Assembly (NCBI GenBank): GCA_051453625.1
Contig: JBOZIK010000001.1
Coordinates: forward strand, 184,316,433 to 184,377,791
Direction: 5' to 3'
DNA from: Welwitschia mirabilis
Lineage: Eukaryota; Gnetophyta; Gnetopsida; Welwitschiales
DNA length: 61,359 nucleotides
The position numbers and the translations under genes were made by a program. The notes beneath the pieces are model-generated. The model searched no databases, was not told where the DNA came from, and was given only the letters and a program-made list of their open reading frames with translations. Shown here piece after piece: positions 24,790 through 37,243 of the stretch. Numbering within the stretch: position 1 is the first letter of the stretch; the number at the start of each line of letters is the position of its first letter.

Positions 24790-25117
24790 CTTGATTATAC
24801 CCTAGCTTTTTAATATTCTATTTTTTGATGATATTTCTTTATAGTAATTATATTTGCTAGATTGGCCTACTTCTCATGCATTAGTGTGATCTTAAAAATT
24901 GCCATCTAATATATACATGTATGTCATGCTTTTGGTATTCCTAATGTTTAGTTAGCAAGATCGATATACACCTTGTAATTTATGTACTTAGGTGATTATC
25001 AGACTTAATATCCAAATAAAATCTTCTTGTTATCTTTTTATAACCTACCTTTATAGATAATAAAAGAATACTACATGAAATCTTTACTTTAAAAAATATG
25101 ATTTTTCTATGGAAGAA

Positions 25118-26230
25118 TGTTGCTAAAATTAGGAATTGATCCTCTTTCTATTTTCAACATTAATTTAGAAATGATGGTTATTTATAATGCTATAGGAATT
25201 CTTTCTCATTTAGAGGGTTATTTTGTAATTGATTTAATAAAATACAACCTTCTTCCATAGAGTAATATGAAGAAGAAATGGATTCGCTAGACAAATCTTT
25301 TTGTTAATGTGAAATTCAAACTAATAGACTCAAGAAGAATGTATAGAGGTTAATAGGAGTTATCACATGAATCTATGAAAAAGATTAACATTTACAAGTA
25401 TANNNNNNNNNNNNNNNNNNNNNNNNNNNNNNNNNNNNNNNNNNNNNNNNNNNNNNNNNNNNNNNNNNNNNNNNNNNNNNNNNNNNNNNNNNNNNNNNNN
25501 NNNNNNNNNNNNNNNNNNNNNNNNNNNNNNNNNNNNNNNNNNNNNNNNNNNNNNNNNNNNNNNNNNNNNNNNNNNNNNNNNNNNNNNNNNNNNNNNNNNN
25601 NNNNNNNNNNNNNNNNNNNNNNNNNNNNNNNNNNNNNNNNNNNNNNNNNNNNNNNNNNNNNNNNNNNNNNNNNNNNNNNNNNNNNNNNNNNNNNNNNNNN
25701 NNNNNNNNNNNNNNNNNNNNNNNNNNNNNNNNNNNNNNNNNNNNNNNNNNNNNNNNNNNNNNNNNNNNNNNNNNNNNNNNNCTCCACCATGTCCACTCTC
25801 TTATCTTAAGAATAATGAAAAGAACATTAAAACTGTTATATAGAATAATGATCTCTTATCTTAATAATGATGATGATGAAATGGTAGAATTCAATGATCA
25901 ATGTCCAATATTCCACCTTATAGAAGATAGCTAATATGACAATAATCTTTTTTAACTTATCAACTAAATAAGAATGATGAGGATGATAGTTTATCAAATG
26001 ATAATATAGATATATTAGGTTATTTACCAAATATACACTTGCTTTCAGAATATTAATATGACAGGAAAGTATTAACTCTAAAAAGATATGAAAACTTTCC
26101 AACACAAAATAAATTTAATTATCATATTTCTTTTTGTGGTCTCGGTGATGAATCTAATAACTCAAAGAATGATGAAATTCAACAAAAGAATAATAAAAAA
26201 AAATGAAGGAAAGGAGGATAATTAGTATCC
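25118..26230 (+). pseudogene. Decayed ORF of Element O (possible protease region)
   Basis: One + strand frame from about 25,123 is open for 59 codons (includes LGIDPLSIFN and GYFVIDLIKYN) and then continues with TAG/TAA stops to a 379-N gap at 25,403. After the gap, 25,782-26,230 shows PPCPLS, an acidic patch near 25,865-25,890 and KNNKKK-type basic sequence. The first part recalls the retroviral-type protease of Tat-lineage elements (ILP..LLxxLG), but the catalytic DSG is not visible. Moderate to low certainty. Confidence 0.4.
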
Positions 26231-29200
26231 ATGGGAAGTTACAAAAACATAATAGAGAATAAACTTATCACATCCAATGAAACCATCAAACTTAAAAAGT
26301 TTAACTATATTAAGAATGGTTTTCCCTCCATTCCATGCTTTCATCTCTGCTTAATTCTACATCACCTTGTTATTATGATAATGTTTACACTTTTTAAAAA
26401 CATGATTTAAAATTTATTAAAATCTTGAATGGGAGAAAGACCCTACCTTCTTAATGAAAATCCATGACTTAAGTTAAATATTAGAGAATTTATTAGTCAT
26501 ATTAAACATCTTCTAATTAATTATCCTAAGAATCTTTCTAATATTTTTTGGATTCATCCCTTTCTTTTGAGTGATACCATTAATGTATGATTTACTAACT
26601 ATCAATTGCAACATCAATAATTGAATAGAAATCATGCATGTAAAACTATGTACAAGTTTGATAAGATACTATTTAAATTTCAAATATATTCATTCTTTAT
26701 TGTTTATTTGGCTACTGAAATTTGTGAAGTTAAAATGCTATTAAGATATTTATTTCATTATCAATTAATTATCTATAAAAATGATCATATATGTTTCATA
26801 TTATATCAATTAGTTTCTAGATGGGTGGTCTTATTTTACTAAAAGTATGCATCCTAATGGCTCAGTTGATATTTCTAAATCAAACTCTAATACAAAATAA
26901 AAGGTTAATGAATAATGTTTGAAACTATATTAATTAATTAATGATTATCATTACACTATAAATGTGATAGAGGTAATTCACTTATAAAATCCTCTTAACC
27001 AAGGAGAGTCTCTCATTTTTCATCAAATAAATGATTTCTTAGTTGGATCCATTAGTTAAGGTATTTTATTACTTAATCATCTTTTTGCTTAGTTTTATAT
27101 TGAATTTTACTTGTAAGTAATTTTAATTTGGGTATTTTAGGCGGTAAGACTTAATTTTAATAAATATTAAGACATTTATGTATCTATGAAATTTTTATTT
27201 AAAAATATCTATATTATCTTTCTATAGTATTAATTACATCAAATTAGATACTTCTCTTTAGATTTATTCTTTGTTAATTCATCATTTTAATGATTAATTC
27301 ATGTTTTGAAAAAATTAAAATCTAGATTAATTAGAGAAAAAAATAAAAAATTAAAAGAAAAATTTATTGCATATGTATATCTCTCATCATTAAATCTATG
27401 ATGTCCTACACATCATGGTAAATTTTCTGAAGAGGAGCCTTTGGTAGTATAATATGGTACTTATGAAAGCTCCACTAAAGGATCCGTAAGTCATGATTTA
27501 GCTTAAGCTTATGGGTCTATACTCTCTTAGTAGTTATTTCACTTTCCTCATCATGATGAATAATTTTTTTTTTAATACCCCATTTGCTTGATTCTCTCTA
27601 ACCATGAACTCATGCCTGCATGAGCACTTATAACACATTGTTTATTACATGATGAACTAATAAGGTATCATTTGCTATCATAGCAGACTATAAGATCAAC
27701 TTATGTTCTTGAAATTACATTGATGCTTCATAAGATCCTCATTAGATGTTATCAAAACCACTACCATTTATTGCATGATAATCTATGCCATTTATTATGG
27801 AATCATGCATCTATAATGTAAGTAGTTTTATGACATATACTAACGGTTCTTACTAGGTTAACATTTAGGGAATAGTAATTAATATTATAAATGTTTTTTA
27901 TTTACTTTCACTTAATATTTTCATAGTATTTTTAATAAATCACCTCAAAGTCCTTCTTTCATATACTCTTATTCCTTATAGGGTTGATAGTATTGTTTTT
28001 AATAACTTATTATTTTCTGTACTTGTTTGATATCATTAATTCTTGCTGGGTTATTTTCCCTCACTTCACTATAAGTAATAATATCACATTAATCCCATTT
28101 TATACCTTAATAAAAGTTTCACAACTAGATACCATGTTTTATCTTTTGTATTCTTTCCTTCTTGATTGATCCTAATGTAATGTGTTTTAGCTAGTTAAAA
28201 TTTTTTTGTAGTAATTAACCTCTTGCCTTTGATGCATCTTTGGATTCTTTTTACTACACCTGTAATGTTTTAACTATGATTTATTAAAATTTTAATAAAA
28301 AGTTAATAGCGTAGTTTTTTAGAATTTAACAAAACTTTTTTGAGTTATATTATACATGTTTTACTTAATAGCATATGATTTTTATATATAATTTCATATC
28401 CGTGATTTAGCAAATCATGTATGCATTCCCAAGATGCTTAGTTAAATGTGATGGATAAGTTCTCTCTCTAGGAAAATCTAGTGTTGTTGTAGGGCATACA
28501 TTCAAGGAGTGGAATCCACTATTGTGACCACTAGAATAAAACACAAACATATAGTTTAGGATTCTATAACATAATAAGTAAGGTTTGTATCTTGGATGAT
28601 GACATTTTTAGTTATATCATATAAATCAATTTTGGTACTATGTTATGTTGAATCATTTACTTATGTATTCAAATCATGATTTTTTTTTGTGTGTGTGTAT
28701 CATATTTTGAATCTCTATTACTTGTGTGAATTTTACTTATTTTGGCATTTCATTCTTCTATTATTAATTCCTTGATAAACGCATAGTAAAGGATAATGTG
28801 AAAAAGATCACCATTATTTATTATTTCCTCTAAAGATCATTTCAAGATGATTTATAGGTCTTTCATATTTGAACATGATCAAGTTATACTTTAAAGAAGT
28901 AAAAAAATTAAAATTTATTTTAAAAATTAATTTTTTAAGTATCTTATTCACCCTATAATCTAGACGAAGCTATATGATAAAGGAAAAATTAATTATTATA
29001 TATATTCTTTATTTTGGTTTAGGCTTTCAACCTATAGAGTAAATTATTTGATCATTTATTTTATCTTTGAATTGTATTATTTATTTTTTCAAGTTGGTTT
29101 GCTACTTACTATTTTCTTATTTTATCAAGAATTAATAAATGATAAGTGGGTGGCAATATTATGAGTCAAATTAATCATATTTAACATAGTTTTTGGATTA

Positions 29201-29249
29201 TGTTTTAGGCTTATTTGATAGATTTTTAATGAAATAGATAGCCAAAGAT
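26231..29249. other. Internal region of Element O without recognised genes
   Basis: About 3 kb of A/T-rich sequence. A 73-codon frame at 26,621-26,842 and a 61-codon frame at 27,984-28,169 are the longest + strand frames, and neither resembles a known family. A short (gt)n run lies near 28,690. I see no RT, RNase H or integrase motif on either strand. Confidence 0.5.
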
Positions 29250-30726
29250 AATTAATGTTGTAGCTAATTAAAAGGCATAGTTTTCTAGCATTTCTAACCA
29301 TTTTTGGATTTTTTTTAAAGCATGATTTATTTGTGATTGCATTGGTAAAACCATGATAGTAAATGAATTAGATGATAATATAGTTTAACGTCATAGTAGG
29401 CTATCAAAAAAACACTTTTATACTAATAAATATAGGCTAACATGATTATTTATAATACCTTAGGGTGTTTTAAATGCTTAGAGTTGATTACCTTAAGTGA
29501 TGGTCAATTTGGGACTAAATAAAAGTTAATAAGTTAATTTTATAGCTTTATTTACCCAATAGTAATTTATATAAAGGAACGAGATAAAGGCCATTTAACT
29601 AAATCCAAATAGGATGATGTGTTAGGGCATTTATAAGAAGTTACAAGCTTATCCTTCTATTTTATCTAGATGAAGCATAAGTAGATGATGATTTGTAGAT
29701 AATGAAAAATTAATCAATCCATTACCAAATATTTATTATAACTACATTCCTTTAGGTTCTACAATTTAGTGAATCTAATAAGTAATTAATCTATTATCAA
29801 ATATTTATCATAATTGCATTCTTTCAAGTTTTACTATTATCAATCCATTAACAAATCTTGATTATAACTACATTCCTTTAGGTCGGACTATTTAGTGATC
29901 CTAATAATTAATCAATCCATTACCAAATCTTTATTATAACTACATTCCTTTAGTACCATGGTTTAGTAACTATAAACACTAATTCAAATGTAGAAATACC
30001 CCCTTAGGCATCCTAATTCATCATATTATTTACATTAATTTAACTTATGACATTAGAGTAGTTTAAGCAAGGGACCCATCTACTTGTGAAAGAACTTCTC
30101 CTTAGTGTTGAAGTATTCTTCCTTCATTGAGGGACTATTATTTATAAGTGGATAAATTTTAAGTGTAATTACTAATGAAATCAAGTATATTTCCTTATAT
30201 TCTCTTTTTATTCCTCTTATGATTTATGTTAATGTTAATTTCATACTATTATAAATTGAATCTAATTTTGATATAGAGTATAAAAGCTAACTTGGGTAAT
30301 AAAAGGTTAGTAATATGGTTATTTTATTGTATTTAGGTTAATTCATTTTTATTTCATTACATGTTCATTTCTGGTGCATTAAATGCATATCATCTCATTA
30401 ATTATGCTATTGCTTTATTTTATTTTTAACCTACCAAAAAGATATAAAAGTTTTCTTTCTCTCTTTCTTAATAATTAGGTATTNNNNNNNNNNNNNNNNN
30501 NNNNNNNNNNNNNNNNNNNNNNNNNNNNNNNNNNNNNNNNNNNNNNNNNNNNNNNNNNNNNNNNNNNNNNNNNNNNNNNNNNNTTCTCTCTTTCTTAATG
30601 ATTAGGTATTCTAATTCATTTTATTCTAAGTTTATGATTTAAAGTTAAATTATCCTATACTAGATGTGTTACTTATCCTATACCTAAGAATGTTTTAAGA
30701 TTAAACTTGTAGTTTCTCTGATGTCA
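29250..30726 (+). repeat. 3' LTR of Element O, containing internal tandem repeats
   Basis: It matches 13,660-15,003, most clearly from 29,460 onward. Near 29,700-29,960 it carries four degenerate copies of the 70-80-bp unit (core 'aatcaatccattacc', then 'aaatatttattataactaca', then 'ttcctttagg'). A 100-N gap (30,484-30,583) is flanked on both sides by ttctctctttcttaat.attaggtatt, so part of the length is an assembly overlap. Confidence 0.65.
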
Positions 30727-31146
30727 TATTTTCCCTTACATTTTACTTACCTAGCATCACATTATTCTGGTAGTACAGTTGCATTGATAGTTCCTTGATG
30801 TTACAATCTCCTTGACATCATATACAACTAATGTTGTACATGTCTTAATGTCATAGTTTCTCTAATGTTTTACTTATGATAACATCATAGTTACTCTAAT
30901 AGTACAATTAGCTAACATCATACTTTTCCTAATATTGTAGCCATTTTGATGTTTCTCTTACTTGTTTCTAAAGTTTAATTTCATAATTATCTACTCATAA
31001 AACTCAACATATTAATTTCTTATTATTAAAATCTAATTTCATGCTTGTAGTTTTGGAAAATCTAATGTCACACTTATTACTGCCACATGCCTATAGATCA
31101 CAATGTTGCACTTGCTTACTATCCAAATTTGTTGTTACAGTTATAT
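30727..31146. repeat. Degenerate short-repeat tract
   Basis: Short words such as ctaatgtca, taacatcata, tgatgtcata and tttctctaatgt recur at irregular spacing of roughly 25-40 bp. Similar wording (caacatcacatt, cctaatttcaca, gtgttgcacatac) resumes right of Element E at 40,183-40,400. Element E therefore seems to have landed in this repetitive tract. Confidence 0.45.
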
Positions 31147-31151
31147 GTCTA
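31147..31151 (+). repeat. Left target-site duplication of Element E
   Basis: gtcta here and gtctg at 40,183-40,187 flank Element E and differ by one G/A transition. Its exact fit to the LTR ends (TG on the left, TATTAACATG in reverse on the right) supports the boundaries. Confidence 0.5.
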
Positions 31152-32492
31152 TGTTCATTATTTTATAATGACTAGATTCAAACTAAGTTAAAAACTTAGT
31201 TATTGTTTTAGTTACTAGGATAACTAGGGTAGGTTGTTCAAAAATTTTAAAAACTTAACTATAAGTTACAAAAAGAAGAAAAGAAATAAGGATGATTTCA
31301 AAATTATGTTTGAAACTTCAACTTAAAAAAGAGAAAAGTAAAATAGCTTTGAGGTTTCACTAATTTGTTCTTAAGTAATCATTCACTCAAATGTTGGCTA
31401 ATGATTTTATTATAACACACTTAAAGCAATGAATTATTTTTTGCTCAAATCATGATGACATAATCTCATTTACCACATAAGTAATGATGAACTTAATTAT
31501 CACTTAATCTTTAACAACCTTAAATAATAATAAAAGGTAAGGAATCTAAGTACTTAAAATTCATAAAGTTAAAATACTTTAAATTAAATGATTAAAGAGC
31601 TCACTTAAATAAAATAAATCTTGATAGTTAAGTTTCTATCTAAGCATTTTAAATATAATGTAACTCATGATTTAAAATCAAAAGCAATAACTTTATGTAT
31701 TAAGTAAGGAGAACACTTTATAATAAAGAAAAAGGGATGTTGTAGAAATTCTAAAGAAATCTTCAAGACTAGCTTACTTCTTAAAGAGTTGCTTAGAATA
31801 TCATCATGATTGATGCTTCAAGGCTCTAAATTCTCTAAAGCTAAAGATAATACAATGCAGGGCTCTAGGCCTTTTATAAGGACATATCGAGGTAAGAATG
31901 GTTACAAGCTCTTAGCTTGTAGCATTAGGTGGATGGTTACATAATGATGGCATTAGGTATGACAATTTATTTTCTTTTTCATTTGGTAGGAATTCCTATG
32001 ATGACATTAATACTTTACTCCTAGATGTGGTAGCTACTACTAACTATTATCCTAGCCATGTGTCTCCACTGTCGTCCTATGTGATAATGTTACATATCAC
32101 TTTGTAAGTCCTTATCATCACTGCAACATGTTATTAAAAATGTAATTTATTTTTGATGTGGAATTTAATCAAGCTCATAACTACATTTAATATAATTTTT
32201 CATGATAAGCTAGGAACATAATAATAAAGGTATTTTGCTTAGATAGACTAGTAGAATTAGTAGTACTACCTTGTGGCACTAGTATTTTGATATGGAAGAA
32301 GATCATCTTTTACAAGGTCCCTCAAGATGTGATAAGTAACTTAAAAATTTCATGGAAAATAGATAATTTCATGGTTAAGATAGATAATCAATATAAAACA
32401 TGTCTTTATGATAAAATTGTTATATTAATATCTTTCATAAATATAAACTAGTTAATTAACTTAATTGTAATATTAATTTTTACATGTTGATA
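31152..32492 (-). repeat. 3' LTR of Element E
   Basis: About 1.34 kb, close in size to the Element N LTRs. It aligns with 37,266-40,182 (shared aactaagttaaaaa, actaggataact, aagacta.cttactt, gatcatctttaacaaggtccctcaagatgtgataagtaac). Its right end in reverse reads TATCAACATGTAAAAATT. Confidence 0.83.
31871..31878 (-). promoter_or_regulatory. Probable TATA box in Element E 3' LTR
   Basis: The + strand reads cttttata, that is tataaaag on the - strand, about 620 bp into the LTR. The 5' LTR copy has the same octamer at 39,183-39,190. Its position matches the TATA of Element N. Confidence 0.55.
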
Positions 32493-32505
32493 CACCACAT
32501 AACTA
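32493..32505 (-). other. Polypurine tract of Element E (degraded)
   Basis: In reverse the sequence reads ctagttatgtggtg next to the LTR, corresponding to gactagttaggaggtg of Element I. It has lost purines by transitions. Confidence 0.6.
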
Positions 32506-34042
32506 GACTTTTACTAGTGCCTTAGCAAAAAGTTAATAATACAAGGTTTAAACATGGAAAAATTGATAAATTCAAAATCACTCAAATGTGTGAATTATAT
32601 AACTTTAAAAAATTTTATAACTAATTTTCTAAAAGTAAGGCATCAAAATGAAAAATTTTGATGTGAAAACTAGATGTACACCCCCAACTAAAACTCAACA
32701 TTATCCTCAAGATTATATGATGAAAAGTGTTATAATTATTTTAAGAACATAGTTTTAGAAATATATCAATGAGTCTTTTATTGAAAACCATGTAAAACAA
32801 TGTAGTTAAGCTATAAAAGGAAAAACTAACAAATGTAAAATAAACATTTCATTAAAAACTAAAAGAAAGATTGATTCATGAAAAGTGGTTAATCATTGAT
32901 GATTTATTTTCCATGAAATAAATATGAAGTTAAGGGAAGTAAAGTTGTGTGGATGATGAAAATGTGACAAAGGATTAAATCATAAATTGATGCATAAATA
33001 AATAAAACTACCTAATCTAATAGGCCTTATTATGTTTTTGTATTTTTAGTGGGTCTAAAAATCAACTAAGCATAATCTTAATTAATACAAATTTAAGAGA
33101 TTACCATAAATCTTAAGTATGAAGGATAAAATATAATAGTTCACATAAAGCCTTTGATTCCCACCTTCTCATTCCTTTATTTTTAAATCTTATTAGTGCA
33201 TGTGTTCTTATTTTAAGCTCTTGAATCACATTAAGCATCCAGTATTATGAAATTTTCTACTAGTAGAGTTAAGCATGTTGTTTATGTAAAAATTAGTACT
33301 GCATTATCAACAAGTGTTTATAGCCTTGATGTAATTGATTATGTTATAAAATAGATTGTTAGAGCTGCATTACCAGTGAGCATCCATAGCCTTAATGCAG
33401 TTAACTAAACCTCGTTAAATGATTAAATTAATATGAATTTTGAGAAGAGATATCTTATTTTCTTTTGTTCATCTTCTCATATTCATTTTTATGCACATTT
33501 GAGGGTTCATTGACTTATTAGCGTGGTTAAGATAAATCTTGTCCCCATTAAAGACTTTAGAATTATGAAATCTTTAAAAGGATAGATTCCATATTTTTAA
33601 TCAAGTTTTATCAAAATTAAATACCTTAGGTAAAAGTTCCTTTAACCATCATACTTAAAATAGCTATAATGCTTTTTGAAGAACCCATAAATTAACTTAA
33701 TGTTAACTATTACTCAAGTGATATGAGATCATTTATGGTTTACTTTTATTTAAAGGTCATTAATCTAGATTAATAAGTTTCATAAATTCATAGGTTAATG
33801 GCTCGAGTAAATGATTTGTGGACTTAATAAAATGGTTTAAAAGTGAGCTTAATAAATGGAAAAGTTTAAAGAAATGATGGAATAAGTGATGATGCAATGG
33901 AGTAGTCATGAGAAAATCATATTTAGGCAAAAATTGATTATTTGTAGGACGATTTATTATAGAAGATTAAAAAGGATTATAAGATTTAGAGTTAGAGAAG
34001 TAATATTTAAGTAATGACATAGAATAAAAAATATTAGACTTA
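32506..34042 (-). other. 3' tail of Element E, with two hairpin repeats
   Basis: Reverse-strand match to the Element I tail (11,270-12,585), for example gacaagatttatcttaac and agaagatgaa.aaaagaaaata. Two 66-bp units carry hairpins: ctgcatta at 33,365-33,372 with taatgcag at 33,393-33,400, and a less perfect one from 33,299. The protease frame stops at 34,043. I see no RT or integrase motif here. Confidence 0.7.
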
Positions 34043-34560
34043 TTAGGAAAAAAATTTTGAGTTGCAAACCCTATCAACATCTTTAGAATTACTTGGTAAT
34101 TTCAATATGTTAAAAATATTTATATTTAAAGTTATGTTATCAAATGATATCTTCATTTGATCATTCCCATAGTTAATTAAGCCATTGTAAGTCACAAGGA
34201 CAGATCTTCCCAAAATGATAGGCACTGAATTGTGTTTTGTTATATTCATTTCTAAAACTATTAAGTCTACTAATAAATAGCATTTATTAACTTAGACTAT
34301 TAAATCTTTGATTATTTGTAATGATGACTTTATAGATTTATTATCCAACTTCAATTTGATCTTAGTTCATCTGAGATCATTTAAGCCAAATTTCTTATAC
34401 ACATAATGGGGTAGGATGTTGATACTTACTTCTAGATCTAACAAGGCTTGCTTAGTATTTTAATCTCTAATTGTAATACCTATTATTGGGTGATTAGAAA
34501 CTTTATACTTAGATAGGAATTAATTTTCAATGATTGTGCTTGTTTATTAGACTAAAAAGG
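34043..34560 (-). pseudogene. Aspartic protease remnant of Element E
   Basis: A 68-codon open stretch ends at 34,043 and includes VPIILGRS (34,205-34,228 in reverse), then QMKISFDN and a NIFNI... tail, the usual order of Athila protease C-termini. Upstream (to about 34,560) the frame is broken and the catalytic DLGA/DSGA site is not clear. It ends about 280 bp before the 3' tail, with no polymerase after it. Confidence 0.75.
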
Positions 34561-36690
34561 CTTTTCTCTTAACATTCACGTGTCTCTTTGTCATGTACAT
34601 GTACTTAAGGAACTTTTCATATGAGGGAATCTTTTTAATCACTTCTAAAAGAATCATATTGATTTTGAATTCCTTAAATTTTCTAGTTATTTTTTTTATT
34701 GATGGTCTTCTTTCTAAGGCATAGGAAAAAAAAAAAGGATTCTTTATATGTGGGTAAAGATTCTTTTAAGGTATCTATCTTTTCTTTATTCAAAGCTTGG
34801 GAAAAGGATAAAGGCTTTTTATAAGGAGTTGTACCTTTTTATTTTATGTTCCCCTCATCTTTAGCTTTACTCTAAGTTTAACCTTGGTTAATGTCTATTC
34901 CAATTTGATAATGAACAACTTGATTTGCTTTAAGTGGCCTAACCCTTCTTTATTAAACCTTACTTCTTCAAGATTTGGTTGAGTACTTATTGGAAGTTTT
35001 TCAATTTTTCTTTGGTTTATAGTAAAGAGACTATGGGTTTGGATTTGTAACTAACTAAAGAATTTGCAAAATGGATTAGGTGTTTTGCTTAAGATTGATT
35101 AATGAAGAGGAAAATTATTTAAAGATTATCTCATGATTACAATTGATTTAGACTAGATTTTCCATGAACTTACGTATTTATTTCTCAAAAGAGGTAGATG
35201 AAGGTGGATTTTTTAGGTAATTGGAAGGAAATGGATAGAAGTACAATGAAGGAATTAATTGACTAATTTTATTGTCTTTCTTCTAAGAAAAATTAGGATG
35301 ATTTCTTTTCCCAGGGTTATATGTGTTTGAGCATGGGTAATTTTCTGGTTTTTTCATTAGTGTCCTATTACATTTACTTGCTTGTTAACAGTGTCTTAAG
35401 AAAAGGGAAGGGAATTTGACTATTTCATGGATATTAATATAACAAATCAAGCTTTTTAGCCTAGCAACCATGNNNNNNNNNNNNNNNNNNNNNNNNNNNN
35501 NNNNNNNNNNNNATGATAGTCTATTTACCCTATTGTTTACTCGAAATTTTTTAGGAACTTTAAATAACTTATGGATCTAATAGAATTATGAGATCTAAAT
35601 AGTTTTGTAGCTTTTCCTAGTTTTTAAACTCTCATATATACTCTCAAGGCAATTTCAAACTTCATCTAAAGACATGCTAAGGAAATTTATCCTACTTATT
35701 ATTTCTACCACGTGGCTATTATTTGTGGTCAATCCCTCATAAAAAAATTACTTTTCTTCTTAGCTCAAAACCATATTGAGATAATTTTTGTAATATGTTT
35801 TTGAATTTTTTAAAGATTTGTGAGAATGTCTCATGGTCTTTTTTTTTAAAAGTTCATTCTCTTGTTTCTTAAGGCTTTTTATTTATGATTGGGAAAGAAT
35901 TTAGAGATAAAATCTTTATTTATATTAGTCAAAGTTTTAATAAAGACGGGTTTAATGGTGTATAGCCAAGATTTCACCCTCTCCTTTAAGGGGAAAAAAA
36001 AAAAGATAGATTAAGTGAATTATAAGTGTTCTAATATTCAGGAATTATTGATAAAACATAGTTAAATTATTTAAGATAGAGGTACAAATCCTTAGATTCT
36101 AGGTGATGGAAATGAGCCAAAAGTTATATAGTGAAGGGCTTAAACTCTAATCTTTGATTCACTGATGGTAACACAATGCTTGAAAGTGTTCCTTGGGATT
36201 AGGATTGGAGATAATCATAAAGGATTTCCTTAGGTTAATTAGTTATCATAGCTTGTCTTTTGGCTATCTTTTACATAAGGTAATAGCCACTAATTAAGTA
36301 ATTAGGTCTAATTAAATGTATCTCCACTAATTAAGTCATTTAGATTTTACTATTATTTGGATGAGACATATTATTAATTATTTTTTATAACATTTTAAAA
36401 AGATAAAAATTATTCTCATTGGAAATTTTTAGGAGGTTAGTTTTATCACACACTTCTAGGATTAGTGAATAGATCCATGTTGTTTAAAGAATTTCTAACT
36501 AGTCTTCTAAATTCATCATGAATCTAAGGCATGTAATAATAGGTTTCAAAGTTTAAAAGGGTTCTAGAATGTTGTTGATACAGCTTGCAAGTCAAGAATA
36601 TCTTTGAGTTCTTACAAAATATTCAGGAAAAAGTGTAGAGTTTCTTGGGCATAGAGGTTAGTGATGCTAGTGAGTAGAGGCAATGATGCC
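34561..36690 (-). pseudogene. gag remnant of Element E
   Basis: The clearest part is 35,640-36,000 in reverse: SWLYTI, then DFISKFFPNHK and ALRNKRMNF, matching the conserved capsid block (WL..L...KFFP..KT..LR..I..F) of Athila-type Gag. Frameshifts and TAA/TAG stops occur throughout. A 40-N gap lies at 35,473-35,512. Limits are approximate. Confidence 0.65.
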
Positions 36691-37243
36691 ACTCAAAATG
36701 TGAGGAAATAGTTCAAATTTTATTATAAAGTTCCATGAGTTCTCATGGATCGAATAGTAGATTAGGATCACAAAAAATTTACATAAAGATAAAGAACGTG
36801 AGTGTTTACAAGCCAATTTCTAATGAAATTATGAAAATGCTTTTAAAAGATTTTAATGTTTTATCATTCCAGAAAATAAGAGAACAAAAATGCAAAAAAA
36901 AGTAGAAAATAAAGGCAAACATGCAACATAAGTTTAAAATTTTAGTTTTTGAGTTTTTACTCTTTATGTTAACCCACAAGTAAAACATTAGATATACACC
37001 AAAAAAAGTTATAAAAAAATAAAAAATAAACTTAAAAACAAACTAAACCAATTTAGGTCTCATTAGAATAATTGGTACCAACCATTAGAAGGAAAACTAA
37101 AGAACTATACAAAAAAACAAAAGTAAATGAGGACCAATTTGGGTATCACTGAAGATGACTAGTACCTATCACTGGAAAAGTAAAAACTATTTATAAAAAC
37201 CTGCAAAATAAAAGTAAATGTCCTTTTAAGATACTATCATGTA
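36691..37243 (-). other. 5' leader of Element E, with an approximately 88-bp tandem duplication
   Basis: Two units of about 88-90 bp lie at about 37,044-37,130 and 37,131-37,220. Shared parts are aa/gaccaattt.ggt.tca, then gtaccaaccattagaag against gtacctatcactggaa, and then aaaagtaaatg. Otherwise the leader is non-coding A/T-rich sequence. The second unit also starts the duplicated block 37,212-39,590. Confidence 0.5.

Larger units (their letters stand above)
13660..30726 (+). mobile_element. Element O: outer gypsy-like element interrupted by Element N
   Basis: Two diverged long terminal repeats (about 13,660-15,003 and 29,250-30,726) bracket the region. An Athila/Tat-type PBS directly follows the left one. 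Element N is inserted at 15,115-24,789, about 90 bp after the PBS. Without it the internal part is only about 4.5 kb and I find no RT or integrase, so Element O is either a deletion derivative or a non-autonomous element. The direction (+) follows from the PBS position. Confidence 0.65.

Noticed and set aside
28688-28700. A short (gt)n microsatellite.
   Set aside because: It has only about six units, within what is expected in A/T-rich repeat DNA.
36673-36692. Possible PBS on the - strand (tggcatcattgcc in reverse).
   Set aside because: It resembles TGGCGCCGTTGCC, but the LTR alignment and the target duplication place the LTR end at 37,266, where a better PBS (37,244-37,265) lies directly next to it.
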